Shown: positions 55,549 through 63,161 of the stretch, in pieces
Layout of the letters: each line of letters starts with the position of its first letter
How positions within the stretch are numbered: the first letter of the stretch is position 1
Origin: Deltaproteobacteria bacterium HGW-Deltaproteobacteria-4
GTDB lineage: Bacteria; Desulfobacterota; Desulfuromonadia; Desulfuromonadales; UBA2197
Reading direction: 5' to 3'
Length of the DNA stretch: 64,000 bases
NCBI GenBank assembly: GCA_002841765.1
Contig: PHAV01000009.1
Span: forward strand, 124,001-188,000
Notes under the pieces: model-generated
Seen by the model: only the letters and a program-made list of their open reading frames with translations
What the model was told of the DNA's origin: nothing
Database searches by the model: none
Position numbers and translations under genes: made by a program

Positions 55549-56871
55549 TCAACCGGGTAAAAATTCCGCTACTTTCCTTTCAATCTTCACCCGCAGAATC
55601 GCCGTCGGCGTCACTTCGACACAGGTAAGACGATAGCCCTGCCATTCGACCTGTTCACCGGCTGCGGGGAAGCGACCCAGCTGATACAAAACCAGCCCGG
55701 CCAGGGTGTCGTAAGGGAGTTGCTCCTCGACTTCGATATCAAGGAGTTCCTCAACATCATTGAGCGGGAGGAGGGCGTCGACGATAAAACTGCCATCCCC
55801 GAGGCGCTTGATCCGGCGCGCAGCGTGGAGATCATGTTCATCCTCGATCTCACCGACCAGTTCTTCGAGAAGATCCTCGATGGTAACCAGCCCGCTGAGC
55901 TCCCCGTATTCATCGACGACAAAGGCCATATGGAGGTGACGCTGCTGCATCTCGCGCAGCAGTGCCGCTGTTTTCTGCGATTCCGGAACAAAGAAGGCCG
56001 CGCGCAAAAGCTTGTCGAGGGAAAATTCCGGATGGACCACGGCTTGACCAAGGAGATCCTTGGCATGAATGTAGCCGACGACGTTGTCGATCCGCTCGCG
56101 GTAAACCGGGTAACGAGAAAAAGGGTTTTTCAGGAGTAACTCGATGATTTCCGCGGGGGGGAGATCGAAATCGAAAGCGACGATGCGGGGGCGGGGGACC
56201 AGCACTTCCCGTACCTGGGTGCGGGTAAAGTCGAGCATGTTCTCGATGACCTTGTGTTCAAATTCATTCAGCGCCCCGGTTTCTCCCCCGGCCGCCACGG
56301 CGTGCAGCACCTCTTCGCGGGTAATAAACTCCTGGCCGCTTTCCGGTTTGATGCCGAAGAGTTTCAACACGGCGCGATTAGAGAGGGTGAGAAAGGTGAC
56401 CGCGATCCCGGCAATCGTCGCGATGGCATTGATCGGCTTGGCGACCAGGAGAGAGACGCGGTCAGCTTGCTGCAGGCCGACGGTCTTGGGCGCGAGTTCA
56501 CCGAGAATGAGCGACAAATAAGAGACCAGCGCCACAACCAGGCCGATGGCAATCGGTTCGGCCCCTTCGCGAATCAAGGGGATCGAACTCGTCATCAGCA
56601 TCGGGGCGAGAAATTTGACAGCGGTGGTGCCGCCGACGGCCGATGCGAGGGAACCAACGACAGTCACACCGATCTGCACCGTCGCCAGAAAGCGGTGCGG
56701 ATCGTTCTGCAGCTTGTCCACCATCCGCGCCCGGCTGCTCCCGTCAGTGATCAGCTTGGCGATGGTACTCTTGCGCGCCGAAAGGATCGCCAGCTCGGAG
56801 CCGGAAAAGAAACCGTTCGCCAGGATCAGAAAAAAAATGAGGGTCAGTTCCCCGATGATCGATTCCATCAT
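55549..56871 (-). CDS. CNNM/CorC-type transporter protein (hemolysin family)
   Basis: This 440-residue protein has an N-terminal DUF21/CNNM membrane domain (about 1-195; [17 protein letters not shown]), a CBS pair (about 215-335; YHxxRYPVYRE-type [16 protein letters not shown]), and a CorC_HlyC domain at the end ([19 protein letters not shown]). Family members export magnesium or related divalent cations; the older name 'hemolysin' is misleading. It lies 74 bases before fadE on the same strand. Confidence 0.92.
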   Translation of the reverse strand: MMESIIGELTLIFFLILANGFFSGSELAILSARKSTIAKLITDGSSRARMVDKLQNDPHRFLATVQIGVTVVGSLASAVGGTTAVKFLAPMLMTSSIPLIREGAEPIAIGLVVALVSYLSLILGELAPKTVGLQQADRVSLLVAKPINAIATIAGIAVTFLTLSNRAVLKLFGIKPESGQEFITREEVLHAVAAGGETGALNEFEHKVIENMLDFTRTQVREVLVPRPRIVAFDFDLPPAEIIELLLKNPFSRYPVYRERIDNVVGYIHAKDLLGQAVVHPEFSLDKLLRAAFFVPESQKTAALLREMQQRHLHMAFVVDEYGELSGLVTIEDLLEELVGEIEDEHDLHAARRIKRLGDGSFIVDALLPLNDVEELLDIEVEEQLPYDTLAGLVLYQLGRFPAAGEQVEWQGYRLTCVEVTPTAILRVKIERKVAEFLPG

Positions 56872-56911
56872 TTCAGGCCTTTATTGGCAAGGGGAGGGGG
56901 GGTAAGCACTA

Positions 56912-57367
56912 TCAGCATTTGAGGCAGGAAATTCCCCTTCTCTCCCCCCAGCGCTGCACCGCCTTGTTCAGCTCCGCCATCCCCCGCTGCAGCGGGTTCT
57001 TCATCCCGAGATGGTAAAGGGGGGCGAGAAGGCCGGCGTAGGTAGAGTCCTGGACAAACTTCACCCGGCCGCGTTCGAGCTCGACGATTTCATGGCGATA
57101 AGTCCAGCTGAAGAGACCGGGGAGGGGATAGCTGTAGCGCCAGCACAACAAGCGGCCGGCGCTCTCCTCCTGGATCGTTGCCCGCACAGAAAAGAGCTTG
57201 ATGCCGGGGAGGGCAACGCTGACATCGATCCCTTTGCCGACGCCGATCTCGCCGCTGACCTGCGGGAAGAGGGGGTGCCACTGCGGATAAAGACCGGTGT
57301 CGGCGAGGAGTTCCCTGACCCGATCGAGGGGGGCGTCAAGAGTGATTTCCGTATGGATTTTCAGCAT
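56912..57367 (-). CDS. SRPBCC (START-like) family protein
   Basis: This 151-residue protein has the SRPBCC start ITLDAPLDRVRELLADTGLY, a central WHPLFPQVSGEI and WRYSYPLPGLFSWTYRHE, and a C-terminal helix. Such proteins hold hydrophobic ligands in a deep cavity; no specific role can be read. It is followed 40 bases later by the CNNM gene. Confidence 0.85.
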   Translation of the reverse strand: MLKIHTEITLDAPLDRVRELLADTGLYPQWHPLFPQVSGEIGVGKGIDVSVALPGIKLFSVRATIQEESAGRLLCWRYSYPLPGLFSWTYRHEIVELERGRVKFVQDSTYAGLLAPLYHLGMKNPLQRGMAELNKAVQRWGERRGISCLKC

Positions 57368-57391
57368 GCAAACAGGGCTCCTTGCTCTGCA

Positions 57392-58339
57392 CTACACATG
57401 ATTGCGCAGCATCAGCTGCGCCGGATGCGGCGAAAGATAGATCTGACTCCGCAGATAAGCCTGGTCGTACTTGCGGACATAATGTTTGAGCAGAGTCAGC
57501 GGCACAATCAGCGGCAGGAGATGATTGTGGTACTGACTGATGACTTCGAGAAGCTCCGCTTTCTCATCCGTTGCCAGCTCTTTTTTGAAATAACCCATGA
57601 TGTGCTGCAGGACGTTGGTGTTCTTGGCAGCCGTGGCATGCAGCGTCAGTCCCTTCATCAGCAGCTCTTCGTAGCGGCGGAACAACTCCGGTGCCCCCAG
57701 CTCCTTGCCATGCGCCACCAGCACCCCCATCTGACGATAATAGTCGGGACTGTGCGCCATCATCAGCAGCTTGTGGGCGGTGTGAAACTCCACCAGTTTG
57801 CCCAGCGTCGGCGCGCTGGCCAGAAAGTCTTTCCAGCGCCGGTAACTGAAAACCCGTTCGATAAAGTTTTCGCGCAGCGGCGCATCGTTGAGGCGCCCTT
57901 CCTCCTCCATCGGCAGCAGCGGGAAGTTTTTGGCCACGGCCGCAGCAAAGAGACCGCGGCCGTTCTTCACCGCCATGCCGTTATTGTAAACCTTGACGCG
58001 AAAGAGGCCGGAACTCGGAGAATCCTTCTTGAAGATGAAGCCGCAGAGATCTTCCTTCTCCAGTTCCCGGACCTTGGCGGTGCAGAAGGACTGCATCTGC
58101 GCAGTGAGATCGACGCGGCTCTTGTTGGTCAGCAATCGCGGCGCAGCCGGATCCCCTTCGAGGCGCATCGCTTCGCGGGGAATCGGCAGACCACAACCGA
58201 CCTCGGGGCAGACCGGCACAAAGGAGAAATAGTTCCCGAGAATATCAGTGATGTAGTCATTGTGCTTATGACCGCCATCATAACGGACACGCTCGCCCAG
58301 CAGGCAGGAACTGATCCCGATCTTGATGGAATTTTCCAT
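57392..58339 (-). CDS. DUF523-DUF1722 fusion protein (YbgA-like)
   Basis: This 315-residue protein has DUF523 (about 5-150) with conserved Cys in ISSCLLGERVRYDGGHK and VCPEVGCGLPIPREAMRL. DUF1722 (about 190-305; LVEFHTAHKLLMMAHSPDYY) follows. The fusion is common in bacteria. Clustered Cys residues suggest metal or redox binding; the function is unknown. Confidence 0.9.
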   Translation of the reverse strand: MENSIKIGISSCLLGERVRYDGGHKHNDYITDILGNYFSFVPVCPEVGCGLPIPREAMRLEGDPAAPRLLTNKSRVDLTAQMQSFCTAKVRELEKEDLCGFIFKKDSPSSGLFRVKVYNNGMAVKNGRGLFAAAVAKNFPLLPMEEEGRLNDAPLRENFIERVFSYRRWKDFLASAPTLGKLVEFHTAHKLLMMAHSPDYYRQMGVLVAHGKELGAPELFRRYEELLMKGLTLHATAAKNTNVLQHIMGYFKKELATDEKAELLEVISQYHNHLLPLIVPLTLLKHYVRKYDQAYLRSQIYLSPHPAQLMLRNHV

Positions 58340-58370
58340 GATTCACCTTTTGCAGCCTTTCCCGACTGGC

Positions 58371-58886
58371 TTAATCCGCGACAACGCACTTTGCCGCGAC
58401 AAGATCGGCGGCGCTGATTTCCGGCTTGAGTTTCTGTGCTTCGGCGAGGATTTGTGCCCGGTCGGCTTTCCAGAGGCTGCCATCGACATAACGGACCGCA
58501 TCGACCCAGATGTATCCTTCACCGAAATCTTCAAAAACGGCGGAGTGCTCGGCAATATCAAGGAACGTGGCGCTGTCCTTCTCACCCTTATTCGAGCTCT
58601 CAATAGTATAGCCACAAAAGGAATCGATCAGTTCCCCGTAGCCGTTATATTCGAGGATCCCGAACCGGGCTGAAACAATCTTCACCGGACTGACATTCTG
58701 ATATTTGACCTTGTGTTCAACCAGCGCTTTTTTGTCTTTCTCATCGAAGTCCGTTGTGTAGCTAAGGACTTTTAATGGTGCGTCCTCTTGCGCCACAATC
58801 AGTGACGTTTCGGCGCGCGCTACCGTGTTACCAGCAACGACAAGTAGAAGTGTTGCTGCCAGCGTCAAAAAAAAGTTCGGGTTCAT
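58371..58886 (-). CDS. Secreted protein of unknown function
   Basis: This 171-residue protein has a signal peptide (MNPNFFLTLAATLLLVVAG then NTVARA) and a beta-rich domain with VEHKVKYQNVSPVKIVSARFG, DSFCGYTIESSNKGE and FEDFGEGYIWVDAVRYVD. It has two Cys. I do not recognise the family. It precedes the DUF523 gene by 31 bases. GGAGG precedes the start. Confidence 0.75.
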   Translation of the reverse strand: MNPNFFLTLAATLLLVVAGNTVARAETSLIVAQEDAPLKVLSYTTDFDEKDKKALVEHKVKYQNVSPVKIVSARFGILEYNGYGELIDSFCGYTIESSNKGEKDSATFLDIAEHSAVFEDFGEGYIWVDAVRYVDGSLWKADRAQILAEAQKLKPEISAADLVAAKCVVAD

Positions 58887-59060
58887 CTTGTTTTCCTCCG
58901 GGGATGAGAATCACGATCATTGAAGATCTGCCTATGCGGTCGATTATGAACATTTTCACTGGATAATCAAGGCGAATTCTACCGCTGGCCATTGTCTCTT
59001 GCACCCATGCACGCACTGTGATACCACCTCTGACAAATCATCATTTTTCCGGAGGAAGTC

Positions 59061-59378
59061 ATGAGCGAACAATTTCACAACGTCACTGTCACCGCCAAAG
59101 CCAATATCTTCTTTGACGGCAAGGTCGTCAGTCACACCATCCTGCTCGCCGACGGCAGCAGAAAGACCCTGGGGCTGATCTATCCGGGCGAGTATAAATT
59201 CAATGTCGGCACCTCCGAGAAGATGGAGATCATCGCCGGCAGCAGCCGTGTCCGTATCGGTGCAGAGGGAGCATGGCAGGACTGCCTGGCCGGCAGCGCT
59301 TTCGATGTTCCGGCCGGTTCCTTCTTCGAAATTTCCGTTGCCGACGGCATGGTCGAATATATCTGTTCCTTTGCCTGA
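59061..59378 (+). CDS. ppnP: Pyrimidine/purine nucleoside phosphorylase PpnP
   Basis: This 105-residue protein is a cupin of the DUF1255/PpnP family, with NVTVTAKANIFFDGKVVSHT, GLIYPGEYKFNVGTSEKMEI and FDVPAGSFFEISV. The E. coli enzyme cleaves several nucleosides with phosphate. The length and order match closely. TCCGGAGGAAGTC precedes the ATG. The next gene starts 20 bases later. Confidence 0.93.
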   Translation: MSEQFHNVTVTAKANIFFDGKVVSHTILLADGSRKTLGLIYPGEYKFNVGTSEKMEIIAGSSRVRIGAEGAWQDCLAGSAFDVPAGSFFEISVADGMVEYICSFA

Positions 59379-59397
59379 ATGCTTGGCCGGAGGCCCT

Positions 59398-60243
59398 ATG
59401 CTCGAAATTGGTAAAATCCATCTCCTCGTGGTTGAAAAGACCGATGAACGCGGCATCTGGCTGCGCAGTGACGGCGAACTCCTGCTCCTCCCCCGCAAAG
59501 AAGCGGCCGCCGCGGTCACTCCCGGGGAGACTTTGCCGGTCTTCCTCTTTCGCGACAAAAGCGGCCATCTACAGGCGACCTTGCGCCTCCCCTCGGCCCA
59601 GGCCGGCGAGTTTGCGCTGCTCAAGGTGCGCAGCATCGGCAGCCCCGGCGCCTTTCTCGACTGGGGGGTGGAGAAGGATCTCCTCGTCCCCTTGAGTCAG
59701 CAGCCGGAGCGGATGCAGACCGGCCGCAGTTATCTGGTGCGCATCGCTCTCGACCGCGAAGGGCGGCCCTTTGCCAGCGCCCGTCTCGACGACTGGCTGG
59801 AGGAGACCTGCGCCGACCTGCAAGCCGGCGATGCGGTCGATCTCCTGCTCTGGACCTTTACCGATCTCGGCGCCAAGGTGGTAGTCAACCATCGCTATAT
59901 CGGGGTGGTCTATCGCGATGAACTGCAGAGCGGTATGGTGCCGGGGATGAAGTTGACCGGCTATGTCAAACGGGTCCGCGAGGACGGCAAACTCGATATT
60001 CTCCTGCGCAAAGTCGGCAGCGAAGGGGCGGCCGAAGCGCGCAGTGTCATCCTGTCCGCCCTGCAGAAAGAGAATTTTCTGCCGCTGCACGATCAGAGTC
60101 CACCAGAGATCATTCAGGCGCGACTCGGGATGAGCAAGAAGAGTTTCAAAAAAGCGGTCGGTTCTCTGTTCAAGGCGGGGTTGGTTGAACTGACGCCGGA
60201 AGGGGTCCGGTTGACGGAAAAGGGGCGGGGACAGGATTCATAA
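59398..60243 (+). CDS. cvfB: CvfB-type S1-like RNA-binding protein
   Basis: This 281-residue protein has three S1-like OB folds (about 5-65, 68-130 and 150-210; SPGAFLDWGVEKDLLVPLSQ is a typical S1 stretch). A winged helix ends it (about 222-275; LPLHDQSPPEIIQARLGMSK then KKAVGSLFKAGL). CvfB proteins bind RNA and affect virulence gene expression in Staphylococcus; the role here is unknown. The ATG at 59398 has GGAGGCC upstream. Confidence 0.88.
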   Translation: MLEIGKIHLLVVEKTDERGIWLRSDGELLLLPRKEAAAAVTPGETLPVFLFRDKSGHLQATLRLPSAQAGEFALLKVRSIGSPGAFLDWGVEKDLLVPLSQQPERMQTGRSYLVRIALDREGRPFASARLDDWLEETCADLQAGDAVDLLLWTFTDLGAKVVVNHRYIGVVYRDELQSGMVPGMKLTGYVKRVREDGKLDILLRKVGSEGAAEARSVILSALQKENFLPLHDQSPPEIIQARLGMSKKSFKKAVGSLFKAGLVELTPEGVRLTEKGRGQDS

Positions 60244-60270
60244 ACAGGGCGGCCCTTCTGTTCGCCCGCA

Positions 60271-60342
60271 GGCCGATCTGGTGGAAGAGGTGAAAAAAGG
60301 TTCGTCAAAATGGGTGGAGGTCGAGGAAATCCTCAGTCTTTG
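60271..60342 (+). pseudogene. Remnant of a Y1 (IS200/REP-type) transposase
   Basis: The frame reads ADLVEEVKKGSSKWVEVEEI and then LSL stop. The DLxxExKxxSSKWx stretch is typical of REP-associated tyrosine transposases, where it lies a short way before the catalytic Tyr region. Only about 24 residues are preserved and both ends are lost. This is a weak, family-pattern call. Confidence 0.4.
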
Positions 60343-60359
60343 AAGTTTGGCGGGTGTCA

Positions 60360-60752
60360 TTATCCCTTCAAACAGATAAGACCGGGAACAACGTCAAAAT
60401 GGCGATCAATGGTGAGGACTGCGCAGTCATGATGCAGTGCCAGCGTTGCGATGATAATGTCGGAAAATGGGAGAGTGTGCCCACTGGCGCGTAGTTGTAA
60501 AGAGAGTTTGGCGGCACCACCCCATAATTCCTGAGTCATTTCCAGGTACGACAGCGCTTGCAGCCCATTTTTAACGTATTCTTCTTCACGGGGATTCCTG
60601 ATCCCCTGCAGCAGTTCATAAAGCACGACCCCACAGGTGACAACATCAAGCCGTAGCAGCGATTCCCCAAGAGTATCTGCCAAAGGGGTCGATCTTCCCC
60701 GAAAAAAGTCAATCCAGGCGCAGGTGTCAGGCAATATCCTATTGCTCGCCAT
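60360..60752 (-). CDS. vapC: PIN-domain toxin VapC
   Basis: This 130-residue PIN nuclease has the acidic residues of the active site: Asp in LPDTCAWIDFF, Glu in VLYELLQG and Asp in FSDIIIATLALHHDCAVLTIDRHFD-type positions. It overlaps the antitoxin gene by 14 bases, as toxin-antitoxin pairs do. Such toxins cut RNA, often tRNA. Confidence 0.9.
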   Translation of the reverse strand: MASNRILPDTCAWIDFFRGRSTPLADTLGESLLRLDVVTCGVVLYELLQGIRNPREEEYVKNGLQALSYLEMTQELWGGAAKLSLQLRASGHTLPFSDIIIATLALHHDCAVLTIDRHFDVVPGLICLKG

Positions 60753-60972
60753 AACGCGCCCGCTCTTCCGCTGCCTTTAATTCAAGGGATTCTTCCCGCT
60801 CCCAGTCATAGTCGATCTCAACCTTTCCCCGCAAAGACAAAAGATCCTCCATCTTCCGACGACGGACATACTCTTCCATGACGGTTACAATCGCCTGCGT
60901 TTTGGATTTTTTTCCGGAAAGCCGTTGCACTTCATCGATCAGCTCATCAGGTATGCATAATGTTGCACGCAT
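60739..60972 (-). CDS. vapB: VapB-type antitoxin
   Basis: This 77-residue protein begins MRATLCIPDELIDEVQRL, a ribbon-helix-helix-like N-terminus. A charged, Glu-rich C-terminal half (YVRRRKMEDLLSLRGKVEID) would wrap the toxin. The ATG at 60972 is chosen because GGAGGTGAT lies directly upstream; an ATG at 60996 has none. It precedes vapC. Confidence 0.87.
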   Translation of the reverse strand: MRATLCIPDELIDEVQRLSGKKSKTQAIVTVMEEYVRRRKMEDLLSLRGKVEIDYDWEREESLELKAAEERARYGEQ

Positions 60973-61335
60973 AATTATCACCTCCAGTGTGTGCAATAAG
61001 CTTATGCAGATATTTTCTCACCGTCAAGTTGTATTTCGGGGAAATCGGATAACAGTTTTACTAAAAGCTAAGATTTCAGCGGAAAGAAGTGAGTTTGACC
61101 AGAGAAGGCTCGGAGTCCATTTTGCGTACCGGAAAGGGGTAGGGGCCTATCAGCGAAGGGGATTGTGCAATGCAACCGTATGAATTGACAAAATTTCTTT
61201 CTGGACTTTCCGGCCATCCCGGACGCACGACTTCGAGCGGCAAGAAGCCAATTGAAACCAGAAAATACAAAACCGTACCGGAGGCGTACCAGAAGGGGGG
61301 AATTGGACCGGAGAAAATCTGCGATCAAAATTGAA

Positions 61336-61366
61336 AAAGGGCATACGCTTCAAACGTATGCCCTTT
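61336..61366 (-). terminator. Terminator of the tRNA-Pro gene
   Basis: Twelve-base perfect arms (61336-61347 and 61355-61366) with a 7-base loop, followed on the - strand by a T run. It lies eight bases beyond the CCA end of the tRNA fragment, as expected for the original tRNA transcript. Confidence 0.82.
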
Positions 61367-61373
61367 CTATTTC

Positions 61374-61426
61374 TGGTCGGGATGAGAGGATTTGAACCTC
61401 CGGCCCCTTGCTCCCGAAGCAAGGGG
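61374..61426 (-). other. tRNA-Pro 3' fragment, probable attL site
   Basis: Read on the - strand, this is the anticodon arm with loop TTCGGGA (anticodon CGG), variable region, T arm GGAGG-TTCAAAT-CCTCT, acceptor strand CATCCCG and ACCA. The 5' half (acceptor strand CGGGATG and D arm) is missing: the sequence beyond the anticodon arm does not pair. A tRNA 3' end beside a tyrosine integrase marks an integration site. With this orientation, the element lies to the right and the intact tRNA gene should be at its far end. Confidence 0.88.
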
Positions 61427-61599
61427 CTTTACTGTTTCAGGCGTTATCACTCAATTTTATGCCGCCAGTTGAAAACCTTCTATCATATTGATTTTAGTTG
61501 TTTTGCATGCTATAGGTATTTTCATGCAGTATCAATTCGCCTCACTGTTGCTCATAAAAAAAGGGCAACAAAACGACAACAAAAAAAGGAGGAGGGGGT

Positions 61600-62973
61600 A
61601 TGGCTGACACTTTGAACGATATGTTCCTGCGTAAATTGAAGCCCGAGGACAAGGAGTACACCCGCCGCGAGAAGGGTGGCTTTGGCATCAGGGTCCTTCC
61701 GTCCGGGCGGAAGACATTCATCTATATGTACCGGATCGATGGTCACAGGAAGCAGCTGAATATCGGGACATATAAAGATGCAGACCATCCCGACGGAATC
61801 TCACTTGCTGTTGCCCGTATTGATTATGAAGCCGAACGCGCTAGGGTTAAAGCTTTGAAGGCGGGCCGGGCCGAAGGTGTGGACCCGGTTGCATTGAAGA
61901 AAGAGAAGCGTGCGGAACGTGACGTGCAGCGCAATGCCCAAACCATTAATGACTTGGTCGACGAATATCTAAAGCGCCATGCTAAGAAGTTCAAAAAGTC
62001 GTGGCAAGAGGATGAACGGGTACTGAAGCGGGAGGTCATTCCCCTTTGGGATAAACGTAAGGCCACAGAGATTACCAAGCGGGATATCAATCGGCTCTTG
62101 GACGGAATCGTTGACCGAGGCTCACCGGTGATGGCCAACAACACGTTCAAGATCGTTCGCAAGATGTTCAATTACGCGATCGAGAAAGACATCGTTATCC
62201 TTTCACCGGCACAGGGGGTCAAGATGCCGGCGCCGAAAGTGGCAAGGGAAAGAGTCCTCTCCGAAGATGAAATCAAAGCCTTCTGGGCAGCTCTCGACAC
62301 AGCTTCCATGTCAGATGATGTTCGGAGGGCTTTAAAGCTGATCCTGGTGACGGCACAGCGTCCGATCGAAGTGATCGGAATGCACACTTCTGAGCTCGAC
62401 GGCAGCTGGTGGACCATTCCGAGCGACCGTGCGAAGAACAAAAAAGCTCATCGTGTCTACCTGACGGCCAACGCCCTGCAGCTCATTGGCGAATTGAAGG
62501 TCATAGACGAGGAATCTGGAGAATTGAAGGACAAGGGTTTTATTTTTCCGAGTCCACGCCGTAGTAAAGATGAAAAGATTCAGCCGATCACGCGTCATGC
62601 GTTATCAAAAGCTGTGGTTAAAAATTGTCCCTCGGGATGCGTCAACGACTGCACAAATTGTTCAGATGCTGAATGCAAGCAAGATAAACGCGAGCTGGAG
62701 GAGAAGAACAAGCTGGGGATTGTCCATTTCACGCCGCATGATTTACGCCGGACCGCCGCAACCTTTATGGCACAAGCTGGTGAGCTTGACGAAGTCATCG
62801 ACGCTGTACTCAACCACGTCAAAAAAGGCATCATCAAGGTTTACAATTTGTACAAATACGATAAGGAGAAGCAGTCGTCTTTGGAAAATTGGGAGCGTAA
62901 GTTGTTGTCGATCGTCGACGGGAAGAAGGAAGCGAATATCATCAGCATTAATTCCCGGCGGAAGAAAGCGTAA
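61600..62973 (+). CDS. Tyrosine integrase (P4-like, DUF4102 N-terminus)
   Basis: This 457-residue recombinase has an arm-binding DUF4102 domain (about 8-100; GGFGIRVLPSGRKTFIYMYR), a core-binding domain (about 110-205) and a catalytic domain with Arg in TAQRPIEVIGM, HDLRRTAATFM, NHVKKGIIKVY and the nucleophile Tyr in YNLYKYD. It would insert the island at tRNA-Pro. An unusual Cys-rich insert (CPSGCVNDCTNCSDAEC, near residue 345) precedes the HxxR box. AAGGAGGAGG precedes the ATG. Confidence 0.93.
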   Translation: MADTLNDMFLRKLKPEDKEYTRREKGGFGIRVLPSGRKTFIYMYRIDGHRKQLNIGTYKDADHPDGISLAVARIDYEAERARVKALKAGRAEGVDPVALKKEKRAERDVQRNAQTINDLVDEYLKRHAKKFKKSWQEDERVLKREVIPLWDKRKATEITKRDINRLLDGIVDRGSPVMANNTFKIVRKMFNYAIEKDIVILSPAQGVKMPAPKVARERVLSEDEIKAFWAALDTASMSDDVRRALKLILVTAQRPIEVIGMHTSELDGSWWTIPSDRAKNKKAHRVYLTANALQLIGELKVIDEESGELKDKGFIFPSPRRSKDEKIQPITRHALSKAVVKNCPSGCVNDCTNCSDAECKQDKRELEEKNKLGIVHFTPHDLRRTAATFMAQAGELDEVIDAVLNHVKKGIIKVYNLYKYDKEKQSSLENWERKLLSIVDGKKEANIISINSRRKKA

Positions 62974-62993
62974 GCTGAAATGGAGTGAACAAG

Positions 62994-63030
62994 CCACGGG
63001 CATCCAGAAATGGGTGCCCTTTTTCCGTGG
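62994..63030 (+). terminator. Terminator after the integrase gene
   Basis: CACGGGCATCC and GGGTGCCC...CCGTG pair around an AGAAA loop, with TTTTT inside the right arm, 20 bases after the stop. Confidence 0.65.
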
Positions 63031-63161
63031 TAACGGCTGACTACGGATGGTAACGAGTGAAAACGCATGAGAATCAATTGAACTAATCAAAGCGCAGTGT
63101 TATAACGCTGAAACCTATCAATATGGGGGGACCTTTCTCTCCCCTCCGGAGTCACTACCAG

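Larger units (their letters stand above)
60973..61599. other. Island boundary region without an intact gene
   Basis: This 627-base stretch holds, in order: the vapB promoter region, about 330 bases in which I recognise nothing (several short overlapping frames with no family match), a terminator hairpin, the tRNA-Pro 3' fragment, and about 170 bases before the integrase ATG. The right part is AT-rich. An AAAGGAGGAGG ribosome site ends it. Confidence 0.7.

Noticed and set aside
57011-58417. 468-codon open frame on the + strand
   Set aside because: It is antisense to the SRPBCC and DUF523-DUF1722 genes and has no recognisable domain.
61374-61450. Complete tRNA-Pro gene
   Set aside because: The 5' acceptor strand and D arm are absent; bases left of the anticodon arm on the - strand cannot pair with CATCCCG.
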